From Candidatus Peregrinibacteria bacterium (lineage in GTDB: Bacteria > Patescibacteriota > Gracilibacteria > Peribacterales > Peribacteraceae), in assembly GCA_016196295.1 (NCBI GenBank), contig JACPYA010000010.1, forward strand, positions 1 through 33,851: a DNA stretch of 33,851 bases. Reading direction: 5' to 3'. The notes under the pieces were generated by a model. It saw nothing but the letters and a program-made list of their open reading frames with translations. It did not search any database and had not been told where the DNA came from. A program made the translations under genes and the position numbers. Below, piece by piece: positions 7,721 to 16,333 of the stretch. The first letter of the stretch is position 1, and each line of letters opens with the position of its first letter.

Positions 7721-10700
7721 TTATCGAATTGGCCACCCTCCATTCTTTTCAATTACCCCATCGATGTCCTGTTGGAGGCAGACAGTTTCTGCGAGAGCCA
7801 TAGCAACACGGCAGTAATGACGGATATCCTCAGAAGAGAGAGTGCGCCCCTTGCGGTCCTTCAGCCACTTATCGAGTACTTGATACCCGCCTATTTGATA
7901 CTCCCATATTTCTTTGGCAATTCCGACGAACCGCTGCCCGTTATTAATAGCAATCGATTTCTTTTTTTCGTCATATTTTCGAGTTTCTACTTTTGCCGCA
8001 CCGCCTCCTTCAAATTTTGCGATGGGTTTTTCTAACGTCTTGGATTTCAGAAGATGCAGGTCAATAAGCTGTTGGCCAAGTTCTGCAAGTTTCGAAAAGA
8101 GCTTTGCATTCGACGTGATCGGGATACGTGGAAAATCGCTCTTCAAAAATTCTGCGTAGCGATTACGATATTCAGGGGAATACAGAATGGCATAGATGTA
8201 ATAGAAAAACTCCTCGGGATTCGGCTCCTTTTTCAATTTCTGCTTCAATTCTGCGAACACCCCTTCGCTTATGTTCGGCCTTCTCCCTGTAGCTGGTTCG
8301 TCAAAGAGATTTGCAGGATGGGAGTCGGAAGATGGATATATATAAAGAGGATAACAATAAAGAATACCTTTGTTACTATAAAATGTTCTATTGTCAGATA
8401 TATCGGATGTAACGCCGGCATGGGAATAGGATTCATCCATAGCCACTTGTCTCATGGTTAATAAACATCTGTTATCTTCAAACATATTTGGCATAACCTC
8501 ATGTCGTGGCCAATCAACCATCTGGGGTGTGTAATAAATCCAACGCTCGTCAAAAGGACGATAAAGAATTTTCTGAAAGTACGATTGCCAATTCTTATCT
8601 TTTGAAATCCTTTCCCGCGCTTCACGCATTTTCCATCCACGCGTGTCTTTGAGGGAAAAGGTTTGAGAAATAATCTCATCCGAAAGATCTAGATTTCGAA
8701 ACATCTCCATGCGTCGTTGTAGCTCATCTTTATCCAGAGCAATAACAAAACCATCACGTGCGGTAACAATTCCAGTGGAATTGAGCGGAAAAATTTCTGA
8801 AACTTTCCATCCCGTTTCCCAATCATCACGACCTTTCTCCTCTTTTGGAATAAAAAAATAAAATGGCGAATTTGGCTCTAATTTAAGCCACTTTGTATTA
8901 TCGGCATCTTTTTTCTCTAACCATTGATATTTCTTTTCTCGCTCGCCCCACAATTCAGCATGATGTACTTTGCCAGGCAGCTTCTTTTTCCGATTTTTCA
9001 CGAATAACGCGATGGTTACACCTTGTTGGATGTCGAAGACATTTTCATCCTTCCCGCCCTCGGGCGTTTTCTCTTTCTTCAAAGAATTGCCGTGCAGGTC
9101 TAGAACATAAATGTCCGTGAATGTATTCATCAGCGACTGGCGCATGCCGCGAAAAGTTGGATTATCGAGGTAACCATGATTCGTGATCATTCCAACAATC
9201 CCTTGTTCCGCCTGATCGATCTTCCATTGCGCAAAGCGGATAAACTTCACGTAATCGTCACCTAGCCAATGCCTGCGCTCACCAAAGTGCTTCCCATCCA
9301 CCTGTTTGTAATCCTCAATCAGTTTGGTAATCCACTCTCCTTTATTTTCTGAAATTCCCGAATATGGAGGATTTCCCATGATCACCATAATTGGCACATC
9401 TTTTTTCACTTGTGCCGCATGTTTCGATTCTTCAGAGAGTGAGGAAAGATGTGGAATTTGCGTCTGCGAAAGGTTATCCCATTCCAAGGTATTTGTGAGA
9501 TAAAGTTTCGATCGTTCGTCCTCGTTCATTTTGTAGCCAAGTTCCTCGAAGACATAACTCATCTTCAAATGGCCGATGACGTATGGTGCCATCATCAATT
9601 CGAATGCATAGAAATTTTTGAGGAAATGGTCACGGATCATCGGTTCAATTTCTCCGTATTTTTTGCCTTCTTCAGCAGCCAGACTCATCGCGGTTGCAAG
9701 AAATGTCATGGTGCCTGCAGCTGGGTCAAGAACAGTCACTCCACTACTTGCAAAACCGTCGCTTTTCCCGAATTCCTCTTTAAGCAGATGATTCAAAGAT
9801 CTCACAATATATGACACGACAGGCTCTGGAGTGTAGTAGACGCCGCGTCTCTCGCGTTTTGCAGGATCGTAGTGCGCGAGAAAAGTTTCATAGAAATGAA
9901 CAATAGGATCACGACCTTTGCGCGCATGGAAGAATTCCTGTTCGATCTTCTTCAAATTCGATTCTGCCAGCACTTCCGCAATATCTTCGATCATCACTTT
10001 TAACTGATCTGATGGATCTGCAGACGAGAGAAAGCGAAAAACGTCTTGTAGAATGCCAAGCGCATGCGGGATGAGCTTATACGCGTTATCACGGTTGAAC
10101 ACTTTTTGCGTAACGTCTTTATCAAGGAGATTCGGTGTGGTATCGAATCGGTGACGAGCAACAAAAAGCCCGTATGTAATTGTCTGGGCGTACAGATCGG
10201 CGAAATCTTCTTCGGTGAGAGAGGCAATAAGATGCTTTTTAAATGCTTCGAAGAAGCCAATCAGATCTTTTCTGCCTTCGCCTTCCCGCAATTCTTCGGT
10301 AATAACTTCGTCGCGAAGGAATCGTGTACGTTTCGCGAGCTCGATGGCCAATTGTTTGGCAGTGGTGAGGGATGGAATTGAAAAATCGAAGAATTGTGTG
10401 ATTAGGCGTTCGAATTCTTTTTCATGTTCAATAGGTGGTGCCATTTTCAATTTCTCTGCAATAAATGGCCGACCGATTTGTACCTCCATCATCAACGAGC
10501 CCTCCCTATACCAACGGAATGTATAGAAATCTGTAAGTAGCAAATTCGGAAATGTAGACAGGTATCTTTCGAGTTGTTCGGTTTTTTCGATTTTCGCCAA
10601 ATTTTCGCCCGGGACTTTTGCTTCGGTATAGCCGACGATTTTGTGTTTGCCATCCCAAACACGGAAATCAGGGTTGCCAGCATCTGTTTTCTTAGGCAGA

Positions 10701-10852
10701 ACTGTGATTTCTATATTTTTCCTCTTTGTAATTTTCTCTGCCGTATTTTCCAACAATATTTTTAACGCTGAATAATATGATTCTTCACGAGCGTCTCCTC
10801 GCTTGGCAATTTTCGATATTTCGCGGATGTATGATTCAAGTATCTTCTGCAT
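7721..10852 (-). CDS. Restriction enzyme/N6-adenine methyltransferase fusion (type IIG, ISP-like)
   Basis: 1043 residues. The N-terminus carries a PD-(D/E)xK-type nuclease signature: Asp62 in NPDFRVWDG, then Glu77-x-Lys79 in YTEAKVPG. A helical linker leads to GVYYTPEPVV (337-346), SAM motif I DPAAGTMTFL (376-385) and catalytic motif IV NPPY (494-497). The C-terminal 400 residues, with ILYRPFDERWIYYT and FYYIYAILYSPEYR, resemble the target-recognition/C-terminal domain of type ISP enzymes. I see no DEAD-box helicase motifs, so it resembles type IIG rather than full type ISP. One polypeptide would methylate and cleave unmodified DNA. No separate methylase or specificity gene is nearby. It is more AT-rich than the flanking sugar genes, suggesting recent gain as a defence cargo gene. 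Confidence 0.88.
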   Translation of the reverse strand: MQKILESYIREISKIAKRGDAREESYYSALKILLENTAEKITKRKNIEITVLPKKTDAGNPDFRVWDGKHKIVGYTEAKVPGENLAKIEKTEQLERYLSTFPNLLLTDFYTFRWYREGSLMMEVQIGRPFIAEKLKMAPPIEHEKEFERLITQFFDFSIPSLTTAKQLAIELAKRTRFLRDEVITEELREGEGRKDLIGFFEAFKKHLIASLTEEDFADLYAQTITYGLFVARHRFDTTPNLLDKDVTQKVFNRDNAYKLIPHALGILQDVFRFLSSADPSDQLKVMIEDIAEVLAESNLKKIEQEFFHARKGRDPIVHFYETFLAHYDPAKRERRGVYYTPEPVVSYIVRSLNHLLKEEFGKSDGFASSGVTVLDPAAGTMTFLATAMSLAAEEGKKYGEIEPMIRDHFLKNFYAFELMMAPYVIGHLKMSYVFEELGYKMNEDERSKLYLTNTLEWDNLSQTQIPHLSSLSEESKHAAQVKKDVPIMVIMGNPPYSGISENKGEWITKLIEDYKQVDGKHFGERRHWLGDDYVKFIRFAQWKIDQAEQGIVGMITNHGYLDNPTFRGMRQSLMNTFTDIYVLDLHGNSLKKEKTPEGGKDENVFDIQQGVTIALFVKNRKKKLPGKVHHAELWGEREKKYQWLEKKDADNTKWLKLEPNSPFYFFIPKEEKGRDDWETGWKVSEIFPLNSTGIVTARDGFVIALDKDELQRRMEMFRNLDLSDEIISQTFSLKDTRGWKMREARERISKDKNWQSYFQKILYRPFDERWIYYTPQMVDWPRHEVMPNMFEDNRCLLTMRQVAMDESYSHAGVTSDISDNRTFYSNKGILYCYPLYIYPSSDSHPANLFDEPATGRRPNISEGVFAELKQKLKKEPNPEEFFYYIYAILYSPEYRNRYAEFLKSDFPRIPITSNAKLFSKLAELGQQLIDLHLLKSKTLEKPIAKFEGGGAAKVETRKYDEKKKSIAINNGQRFVGIAKEIWEYQIGGYQVLDKWLKDRKGRTLSSEDIRHYCRVAMALAETVCLQQDIDGVIEKNGGWPIR

Positions 10853-10860
10853 TGGGTTTG

Positions 10861-10866
10861 AGTGTA
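10861..10866 (-). promoter_or_regulatory. -10-like box of the restriction-methyltransferase gene
   Basis: On the minus strand TACACT lies 8 nt before the ATG at 10852, with no SD between, so the transcript is probably leaderless. Confidence 0.5.
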
Positions 10867-10906
10867 GCAGCGAATGCTTTACATTGACGAGATTGGCATG
10901 CGACCT

Positions 10907-12247
10907 CTAATCATTGCCGATTCCTCCGTAGTGGATGCCCGAAACGGTGCGAATCTCCTTGGGATCAAACAGGTGCCAGCCATCCAAGAAGACGGCGGGT
11001 TTTGGCATCAGCGAGAGGAGCTTCACAATATCCATCCGTTCGAACGTGGGGTGATTCGTCATGATCACGGCCGCGTCCGCCGTGCGAAATCCCTCTTCCA
11101 ATCCTTTCACGGTCACGCCGAGTTTTTCGATCTGCTCTTTGCGCGCGACCGGGTCGAAGCCCGTCACCGTGCATCCGAGCTTCTGCAGTCCCTGTACGAC
11201 CGGGATCGTGGGGGAGTCGCGCATGTCGGAGGTCTCCGGCTTTCCTTTGAATGCGAACCCCAAGACGAAGACGGAATTTTTCTTCGGATCTTTTCCCGCC
11301 TCCTGCAGAAGTTTCGCGACTTTCTCTACGACATGCCCGGGCATGCTCTCGTTGATCTCCCGCGCGATGCGCGCCAGCTTCGGTTCGTACCCGAATTTCT
11401 CGCCGACTTGCAGCAAGATGAACGGATCTTTTGTGAGGCATGTGCCGCCAACGCCGGGACTCGGTGCGGGAACGTGGTTTCGCTTGTAACCGAAGTTCAC
11501 GGCGGTCGCGAGCTTCACCATGTCGATGCCGATGCACTCGCAGAGCCGGGCCATCTGGTTCGCGTAAGCGAATGTGAGGTCGCGGTAACTGTTGTCGATG
11601 ATCTTGGCCATCTCCGCGGACTCGATGCTGTCTACGTCCACCACGATGGGCGTCATTTTTTTGAAGAGCTGGGTGGCGTACGACAGATCCGTTTCGTTCG
11701 TGAGGCCGCCGATGATCTGCGGCAGTTCCCGCAGTTCCTGCAGCGCCCTGCCGGCGACGAGTCTCTCCGGAGCGAACACCAAGTGAAAATCCTTGCCGGC
11801 CGTGAGCCCGCTCTCTTTCTCTAGGGAGGGCAGAACGATTTCCCGCGTCGTGCTCACCGGCACCGTGGAGCGCATGATCACCAGGTCTCCTTTCTTGAGG
11901 ATCTTCCCCACTGTCTCCGATGCGTTCTTCACATAATCCATGATCGGTCGTCGGCTTTTCGGATCCACGGGAGTCCCGACCGCGATGAAATAGACATCGT
12001 GCTCTCCTTTTTGAAGCGCATCGACGACGACGAAGCCCTTGCCCAAATGCCGGTCCAGAAGCATCTGGAGCCCCTGCTCTTCGAAATGGCTTTTCCCCTT
12101 CTTCAAACTCGCGCGCACCGCGTCGCTGGCATCGATGCCCGTGACGCGAAACCCGATATCCGCGAGCGTTGCCCCAAGCGGCAGCCCGACAAACCCGAGG
12201 CCGATCACCGCGATGCGCTTCTGCTGGATGTCTGCGATTTCCGGCAT
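10907..12247 (-). CDS. Nucleotide-sugar dehydrogenase, UDP-ManNAc/GlcNAc 6-dehydrogenase (WecC) type
   Basis: 446 residues in the UDP-glucose/GDP-mannose dehydrogenase order. The NAD domain has VIGLGFVGLPLG (14-25). The middle domain has FAPERLVAGRALQELRELPQIIGG, which resembles WecC-type enzymes. The catalytic Cys270 lies in PGVGGTCLTKDP, and the C-terminal UDP-binding domain follows with VLGFAFKGKPETSDMRDSP. Such enzymes oxidise C6 of UDP-HexNAc (or UDP-hexose) to the uronate using two NAD+. The residue before the Cys is Thr, whereas WecC usually has His. Ugd- and TviB-like enzymes are also present in this window, so this one likely uses a different sugar. It is divergent from hicBA. The start at ATG 12247 has no SD and no obvious TANNNT box. 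Confidence 0.85.
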   Translation of the reverse strand: MPEIADIQQKRIAVIGLGFVGLPLGATLADIGFRVTGIDASDAVRASLKKGKSHFEEQGLQMLLDRHLGKGFVVVDALQKGEHDVYFIAVGTPVDPKSRRPIMDYVKNASETVGKILKKGDLVIMRSTVPVSTTREIVLPSLEKESGLTAGKDFHLVFAPERLVAGRALQELRELPQIIGGLTNETDLSYATQLFKKMTPIVVDVDSIESAEMAKIIDNSYRDLTFAYANQMARLCECIGIDMVKLATAVNFGYKRNHVPAPSPGVGGTCLTKDPFILLQVGEKFGYEPKLARIAREINESMPGHVVEKVAKLLQEAGKDPKKNSVFVLGFAFKGKPETSDMRDSPTIPVVQGLQKLGCTVTGFDPVARKEQIEKLGVTVKGLEEGFRTADAAVIMTNHPTFERMDIVKLLSLMPKPAVFLDGWHLFDPKEIRTVSGIHYGGIGND

Positions 12248-12372
12248 CTAAGAAAAGCAAAAAATAGAGACGCTTTCGTACGGAGAAAGTCTATCGGTCC
12301 CGATGGGGGCGTGCAAATAAGGAGGAGCTTCTTTTTGAGCATGCTACGATAATTTCACCGCTTTCCGGCTCG

Positions 12373-12401
12373 TTGTCGGATTGTAGGTGTTGTGATATAC
12401 T
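12373..12401 (+). promoter_or_regulatory. hicBA promoter
   Basis: TTGTCG (12373-12378), 17-nt spacer, TATACT (12396-12401). The hicB ATG is 10 nt further on at 12412, leaving at most a few nucleotides of leader. No SD is visible. In other systems HicB represses its own promoter, and an operator would have to overlap this site. Confidence 0.65.
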
Positions 12402-12411
12402 TATCATTGTC

Positions 12412-12654
12412 ATGTCTTTCCCCAACGTCTCCATCGAGCTTATTCCCGATGCCGAACATGGCGGTTTTACCGCTCATATTCCGGATATTCCCGCCTATGG
12501 AGAAGGAGAGACGGAAGAGGAGGCGATTGCAGATTTGAAAGTTGGGATTCAGGCATTCATTGAAGAGAACGGCATGGAGGCCGCTCTTGCCCGCATCAAT
12601 TCTCCTTCGCAGTTGCGCGAGGTAAATTTCGGCGAGCTTGTGGCGCATGGGTAA
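12412..12654 (+). CDS. hicB: HicB-family antitoxin
   Basis: The 80-residue protein (MSFPNVSIELIPDAEHGG...) has the HicB_lk antitoxin core: GGFTAHIPDIPAYGEGETEEEA followed by a helix IADLKVGIQAFIEE. This partly degraded RNase H-like fold binds and neutralises HicA. No C-terminal DNA-binding domain is evident, so if it represses the operon it must do so differently from the longer HicB proteins. I place the start at ATG 12412, because it is just downstream of a good promoter and gives the usual family N-terminus. The 13-codon upstream extension would begin inside the promoter. The gene overlaps hicA by 8 nt, and antitoxin-before-toxin is one of the two known orders. Confidence 0.85.
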   Translation: MSFPNVSIELIPDAEHGGFTAHIPDIPAYGEGETEEEAIADLKVGIQAFIEENGMEAALARINSPSQLREVNFGELVAHG

Positions 12655-12874
12655 GATGCCGCGTGTGACCGGTAAGGAGATGGTTCGCTTCCTGGAGCGA
12701 CAGGGTTTTCAGATTCGCCGTATCGTGGGGAGCCATCATGTTCTTCGAAAAGAGGATATCCAGGCGGTGATCCCGGTGCATAAGAATGATGATCTGAAGA
12801 CAGGAACACTCAGGGGCATTCTTCGCGATGTGAAAATGGAGCCGGAGGAGTTTGAGCGGCTATGGCATGAGTAA
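12647..12874 (+). CDS. hicA: HicA-family mRNA interferase toxin
   Basis: The 75-residue protein (MGKMPRVTGKEMVRFLERQG...) has the HicA dsRBD-like fold signature: an N-terminal helix that approaches 'G-KEMV-FLE-QGF', then IVGSHHVLRK with the catalytic-type His (His30/His31), and PVHKNDDLKTGTLRGILRD. HicA cleaves mRNAs independently of codon context and is held inactive by HicB. The ATG at 12647 lies within the last codons of hicB, so translation is coupled. Catalytic residues appear intact, so the toxin should be functional. It is followed 25 nt later by an unrelated methyltransferase gene. Confidence 0.87.
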   Translation: MGKMPRVTGKEMVRFLERQGFQIRRIVGSHHVLRKEDIQAVIPVHKNDDLKTGTLRGILRDVKMEPEEFERLWHE

Positions 12875-12885
12875 ATCGAACCTTG

Positions 12886-12891
12886 TACCGT
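12886..12891 (+). promoter_or_regulatory. Possible -10 box of the small methyltransferase gene
   Basis: TACCGT ends 7 nt before the ATG at 12899 and no SD is present. It matches TANNNT only loosely, and readthrough from hicBA is also possible. Confidence 0.3.
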
Positions 12892-12898
12892 ATGGGCT

Positions 12899-13576
12899 AT
12901 GAGTTTTTTGGATGCCATCGGCCTCACGAAGAAGATCACGCGCCCGCGTCTGGATGCGTTCCTCGCGCGGCACGGGAGCGACCAAAAAACCCTCGAGATC
13001 GGGTGTGGGAACGATCAGTACGGGAAATATTTCCCAAACCGCACGACGCTCGATATCGAAAAGCGTCAGGGCGTGCAGGTAGACATCGTCGCCGACGCGC
13101 ACGACCTCCATCAGATTGCGGATGCATCCTTTGAAGTGATCCTCTGCACGGAAGTGCTGGAACATTTGCACACGCCGCACAGAGCGATCGCGGAATTTCT
13201 GCGGATTCTGAAACCCGGCGGCTTGCTGCTCCTTTCCACGCGCTTCATCTTCCCGCTCCACGACGTGCCGGGAGATTTCTACCGCTACACGAAGTACGGG
13301 CTGCGGCATCTGCTGCGCGACTTCGAGATCATCGAGCTCCAGGAAGAGGCAAACACCATCGAAACGCTCGCGGTGCTCTACCAGCGCATCGGTTTCCAGA
13401 CGACCACGCTGGGACTGCGCCCGCTCAAGCTCCTGTGGTTTATGAAGGCTCGTATCGTGATGCTCTTCTCCTGGATCCTCACGCGCGAATTCGGCGACAT
13501 CCGTCATGACAAAGAAGACCGCTCCATTTTGTGTTCGGGGTATTATATTGCCGCACGAAAACGCTTTTCTGCGTAG
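12899..13576 (+). CDS. Class I SAM-dependent methyltransferase (Methyltransf_11/25 type)
   Basis: 225 residues with motif I TLEIGCGNDQYG (31-42), an acidic strand-2 end in TTLDIEKRQG, motif II-like DIVADAHDLHQIADASFEVILCTEVLEHL and post-motif FLRILKPGGLLLLSTRF. These are the standard features of small-molecule class I methyltransferases. The HDVPGDFYRYTKYGLRHLL segment is common in methyltransferases of polysaccharide loci. The acceptor is unknown and may be a glycan or lipid-linked sugar. It is 30 nt upstream of the CotH-like gene on the same strand and may be the first gene of that operon. Confidence 0.85.
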   Translation: MSFLDAIGLTKKITRPRLDAFLARHGSDQKTLEIGCGNDQYGKYFPNRTTLDIEKRQGVQVDIVADAHDLHQIADASFEVILCTEVLEHLHTPHRAIAEFLRILKPGGLLLLSTRFIFPLHDVPGDFYRYTKYGLRHLLRDFEIIELQEEANTIETLAVLYQRIGFQTTTLGLRPLKLLWFMKARIVMLFSWILTREFGDIRHDKEDRSILCSGYYIAARKRFSA

Positions 13577-13606
13577 AACCGGTCGGTTACTCTGTACTGC
13601 CTGATC

Positions 13607-16330
13607 ATGCGATTCGCAAAGCCCATCATTGGCATCCTTGCCGCTGTCATCACCGTGCAGCTTCTGGGATTTTTATTGCTCGCACTCATCGTCTACCAAG
13701 TAACCCCCAAAAGCATTCTGGCGCGGGAGACATTCATAGGGGAAATTCCGGGGCTGCTTGCGGGCGTGCGCATCCTCGATCGAGCAACGAACATTTTCTA
13801 CTGGGGTCCGCGATCTCCCGAGAAACTGCCGCATTACGCACTTCAGATCGACTCCGCGGATCTGCAGAAGATCGAAGAAAGCCTCCCCAAGAGCCTCTCG
13901 TCTCCGTGGTATGGCAATATCATCCTGACGGAAGACGCGAAAGAATGGGTGAAGGGGACATTCACCGCGGATGGGAAGGAGTATGACGTTGATGTTCGCG
14001 TGCGCGGAGACATCTTCAATCACTGGGCCTACCGCAAAAAATCGTGGCGCGTGCGTTTCGACGGCGGTGTCCTGTTCAACGGCATGAGGGAGATCAACCT
14101 GATCATCCCGGAAGACCGCGGCTGGATCGCGGAACCATTCAACGCCTATCGAGCGAAGCAGTTTGGATTTCTCCAGCCGCCCATGGAGTACGTTACCGTG
14201 TCGCTCAACGGAAGTTCTCCGATGATCTACACGCAGATCGAACAGTGGAGCAAAGAACTTCTCGAGAAGCAGGCACGACCGGGCGATGTGAATCTCTACG
14301 GAGCGGGCGGCGGCACTTCTTACTTCCAGCAGTGGGATGACGTCTTCTCCGATATCGCCTATTGGAACAAGTACGAGTCCGCGGTCGCTCCGCCCCATGA
14401 TTCCTATGAGGAAATGGAAGCATTGCGCTTGCTCTCTCTTCCCGACGCCCATCGTCAGCCGGGATATCAGGAGCGCGTTTCCTCGCTCATCGATCCCAAA
14501 GATTTCACGGACTGGTATGCCTTGAGCTTGCTCTCCGGGAGCATGCACGTGCGTGATTACAACCTTCGTTTCTTCTATGACGTATCGCGAGGCCTTCTGG
14601 AACCGATTCCTTGGGACATTGGCCTCTATGCGCCACGCTCACTCTATGCGCCTCCGGGCAATCCCTTCTTAAACGAGGTCTTGCGCGTGCCGCAGTGGAA
14701 ACTGCAAGCATATGAGACCGTCTGGGCGTACCTTCAAGATCAAACACGAGTTGAGAAGGATCTGGCGGAAGCGAGCAGGCTTCGTTCTCTCGTCGAGCGT
14801 GCGGCGTACCGCGACCCCGTGAAACTCCAGAGCAATCGCCAGGTAAAGCACGAGCTCAACGGCCGCATTTCTCAGATTCGAGACAACCTCGAGTTTCTGA
14901 AAAAAGAATTGTCCCTCTCCGAAGTTCTCGTGCATCAACGCGTTCCGGCCGAGGCGGACCGGGAGCGCGGGCTGCTCATGACGTTTGAACTGACGGCGCG
15001 CGGCGTCAGCCCGGCTCGTTTCCATCAGTTCTCCTTGCCGAAAAATATGGCGGATGCCTGGAAGAGAGGGGAGATCGCTCTCGTGCGCGATGATGGTGAC
15101 GGATTGCTGGAGAGCTCTGATCCTCGACTGTCGCTGTCGCTGCGTGCGGATCCGGATAAGAGCGGACGGCCCGTGCTGCAAGTGCAGAGCGATTCCCATT
15201 CGCTGCTCTGGGTCGGTGATCCGGTCGTGGATGAGCATGAAGTCGTGAAGGTCGTCCCACATACGCTCCATCGCTTCTTTCTCGTCCGCCGCTCGGGTGG
15301 CTCGGCGTTTGCCCGATCCGATCTGCCACTCAATCTCGATATCCGCAACGCCGTCACCGGAGAGAAGGCGCAGGTGTTGCGCGAGGTGATCGTGGATGAT
15401 CGCACTCTTGAAAGCCTTCCGCTCGCCTACGCCAGTCGCTCTTCTTTCCTGGAGCGCTATCCGATGTTCGATGCCGGAGTCGGCAATGAAGTCATTTTGC
15501 GAGGATCGCCCACATTTCTCGAGGATGTGATCGTTCCCTCCGCCGTGAAACTGCGCGTCGAACCCGGAACGACCGTGCTCATGGGCAGCGGGGTGACGCT
15601 GCTCTCCTATGCTCCCGTGCAGATCGTCGGCTCGTCCGCTTCGCGTATCCGCTTTGAATCCGCGACCAGCGGTCATTGGGGTTCGCTCCTGGTGGTGAAT
15701 GCGAAGGAACCCAGCCGGGTCGAGTGGGCGGAATTCGCGGGCGGTGGAGAAACATTGCTCAATGATATTTACGCGACGGGTATGGTGGCGTTCCACGCAA
15801 GTCCCGTGACGATCCGAGACAGTTTCTTCCGCAATTCCCACGGGGACGATGCTCTCAACATCAAATACATTCCCGCAGATCTCGCCCGGCTCCACTTCAC
15901 CGATGCCGGAGCCGACGCACTCGACATCGATATGGCGCCCTCCGGAGTCCTCGAGGACAGTACGTTCCTCATTTCCGAAGGCAACACCGATAGCAACGGT
16001 GACGGGGTCGATCTTTCGTGGTCTTCCGTTACGCTGCGAAACCTGACGATCGAAGGCAGCCGCGACAAATGCATCAGCGTCGGCGAGAGCAGCAAGCCAG
16101 TCATCGAAGACGTGACGCTTCGGCGCTGCCACTTCGGCATCGCCTCCAAGGACGGGTCCGCGCCGACTGTGCAACGCGCGAAATTCATCGGCAACGACAT
16201 CGCGGTCACGGCGTACGTGAAGAAACCGATCTTCGGTCTCCCGACGATGGAGATCCGGGACAGTACATTCGAAGGAAACACCGTAGAACAGGAGGCGCTC
16301 AACGGCGCCACCATTACGATTATTCGCTAA
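13607..16330 (+). CDS. CotH-kinase-family protein with C-terminal right-handed beta-helix
   Basis: 907 residues. One N-terminal membrane anchor (about 8-30) is followed by an extracytoplasmic-type region. The CotH-like kinase domain spans roughly 75-430: VRGDIFNHWAYRKKSWRVRF (132-151) matches the 'RG-S....KKS-R-KF' motif, and DYNLRFFYD (317-325) with EPIPWDIGLY (332-341) corresponds to the catalytic Asp-rich block. After a linker, residues about 630-905 form repeated strands (VTLRNLTIEG, PVIEDVTLRRC, TMEIRDSTFEGN) typical of a parallel beta-helix. CotH proteins phosphorylate spore-coat or other surface proteins. The role outside sporulating bacteria is largely unknown. It is followed 3 nt later by a VTC-domain gene and then DUF4956, a combination seen in other genomes. 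I infer a surface-located kinase or scaffold. Confidence 0.82.
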   Translation: MRFAKPIIGILAAVITVQLLGFLLLALIVYQVTPKSILARETFIGEIPGLLAGVRILDRATNIFYWGPRSPEKLPHYALQIDSADLQKIEESLPKSLSSPWYGNIILTEDAKEWVKGTFTADGKEYDVDVRVRGDIFNHWAYRKKSWRVRFDGGVLFNGMREINLIIPEDRGWIAEPFNAYRAKQFGFLQPPMEYVTVSLNGSSPMIYTQIEQWSKELLEKQARPGDVNLYGAGGGTSYFQQWDDVFSDIAYWNKYESAVAPPHDSYEEMEALRLLSLPDAHRQPGYQERVSSLIDPKDFTDWYALSLLSGSMHVRDYNLRFFYDVSRGLLEPIPWDIGLYAPRSLYAPPGNPFLNEVLRVPQWKLQAYETVWAYLQDQTRVEKDLAEASRLRSLVERAAYRDPVKLQSNRQVKHELNGRISQIRDNLEFLKKELSLSEVLVHQRVPAEADRERGLLMTFELTARGVSPARFHQFSLPKNMADAWKRGEIALVRDDGDGLLESSDPRLSLSLRADPDKSGRPVLQVQSDSHSLLWVGDPVVDEHEVVKVVPHTLHRFFLVRRSGGSAFARSDLPLNLDIRNAVTGEKAQVLREVIVDDRTLESLPLAYASRSSFLERYPMFDAGVGNEVILRGSPTFLEDVIVPSAVKLRVEPGTTVLMGSGVTLLSYAPVQIVGSSASRIRFESATSGHWGSLLVVNAKEPSRVEWAEFAGGGETLLNDIYATGMVAFHASPVTIRDSFFRNSHGDDALNIKYIPADLARLHFTDAGADALDIDMAPSGVLEDSTFLISEGNTDSNGDGVDLSWSSVTLRNLTIEGSRDKCISVGESSKPVIEDVTLRRCHFGIASKDGSAPTVQRAKFIGNDIAVTAYVKKPIFGLPTMEIRDSTFEGNTVEQEALNGATITIIR

Positions 16331-16333
16331 CGC

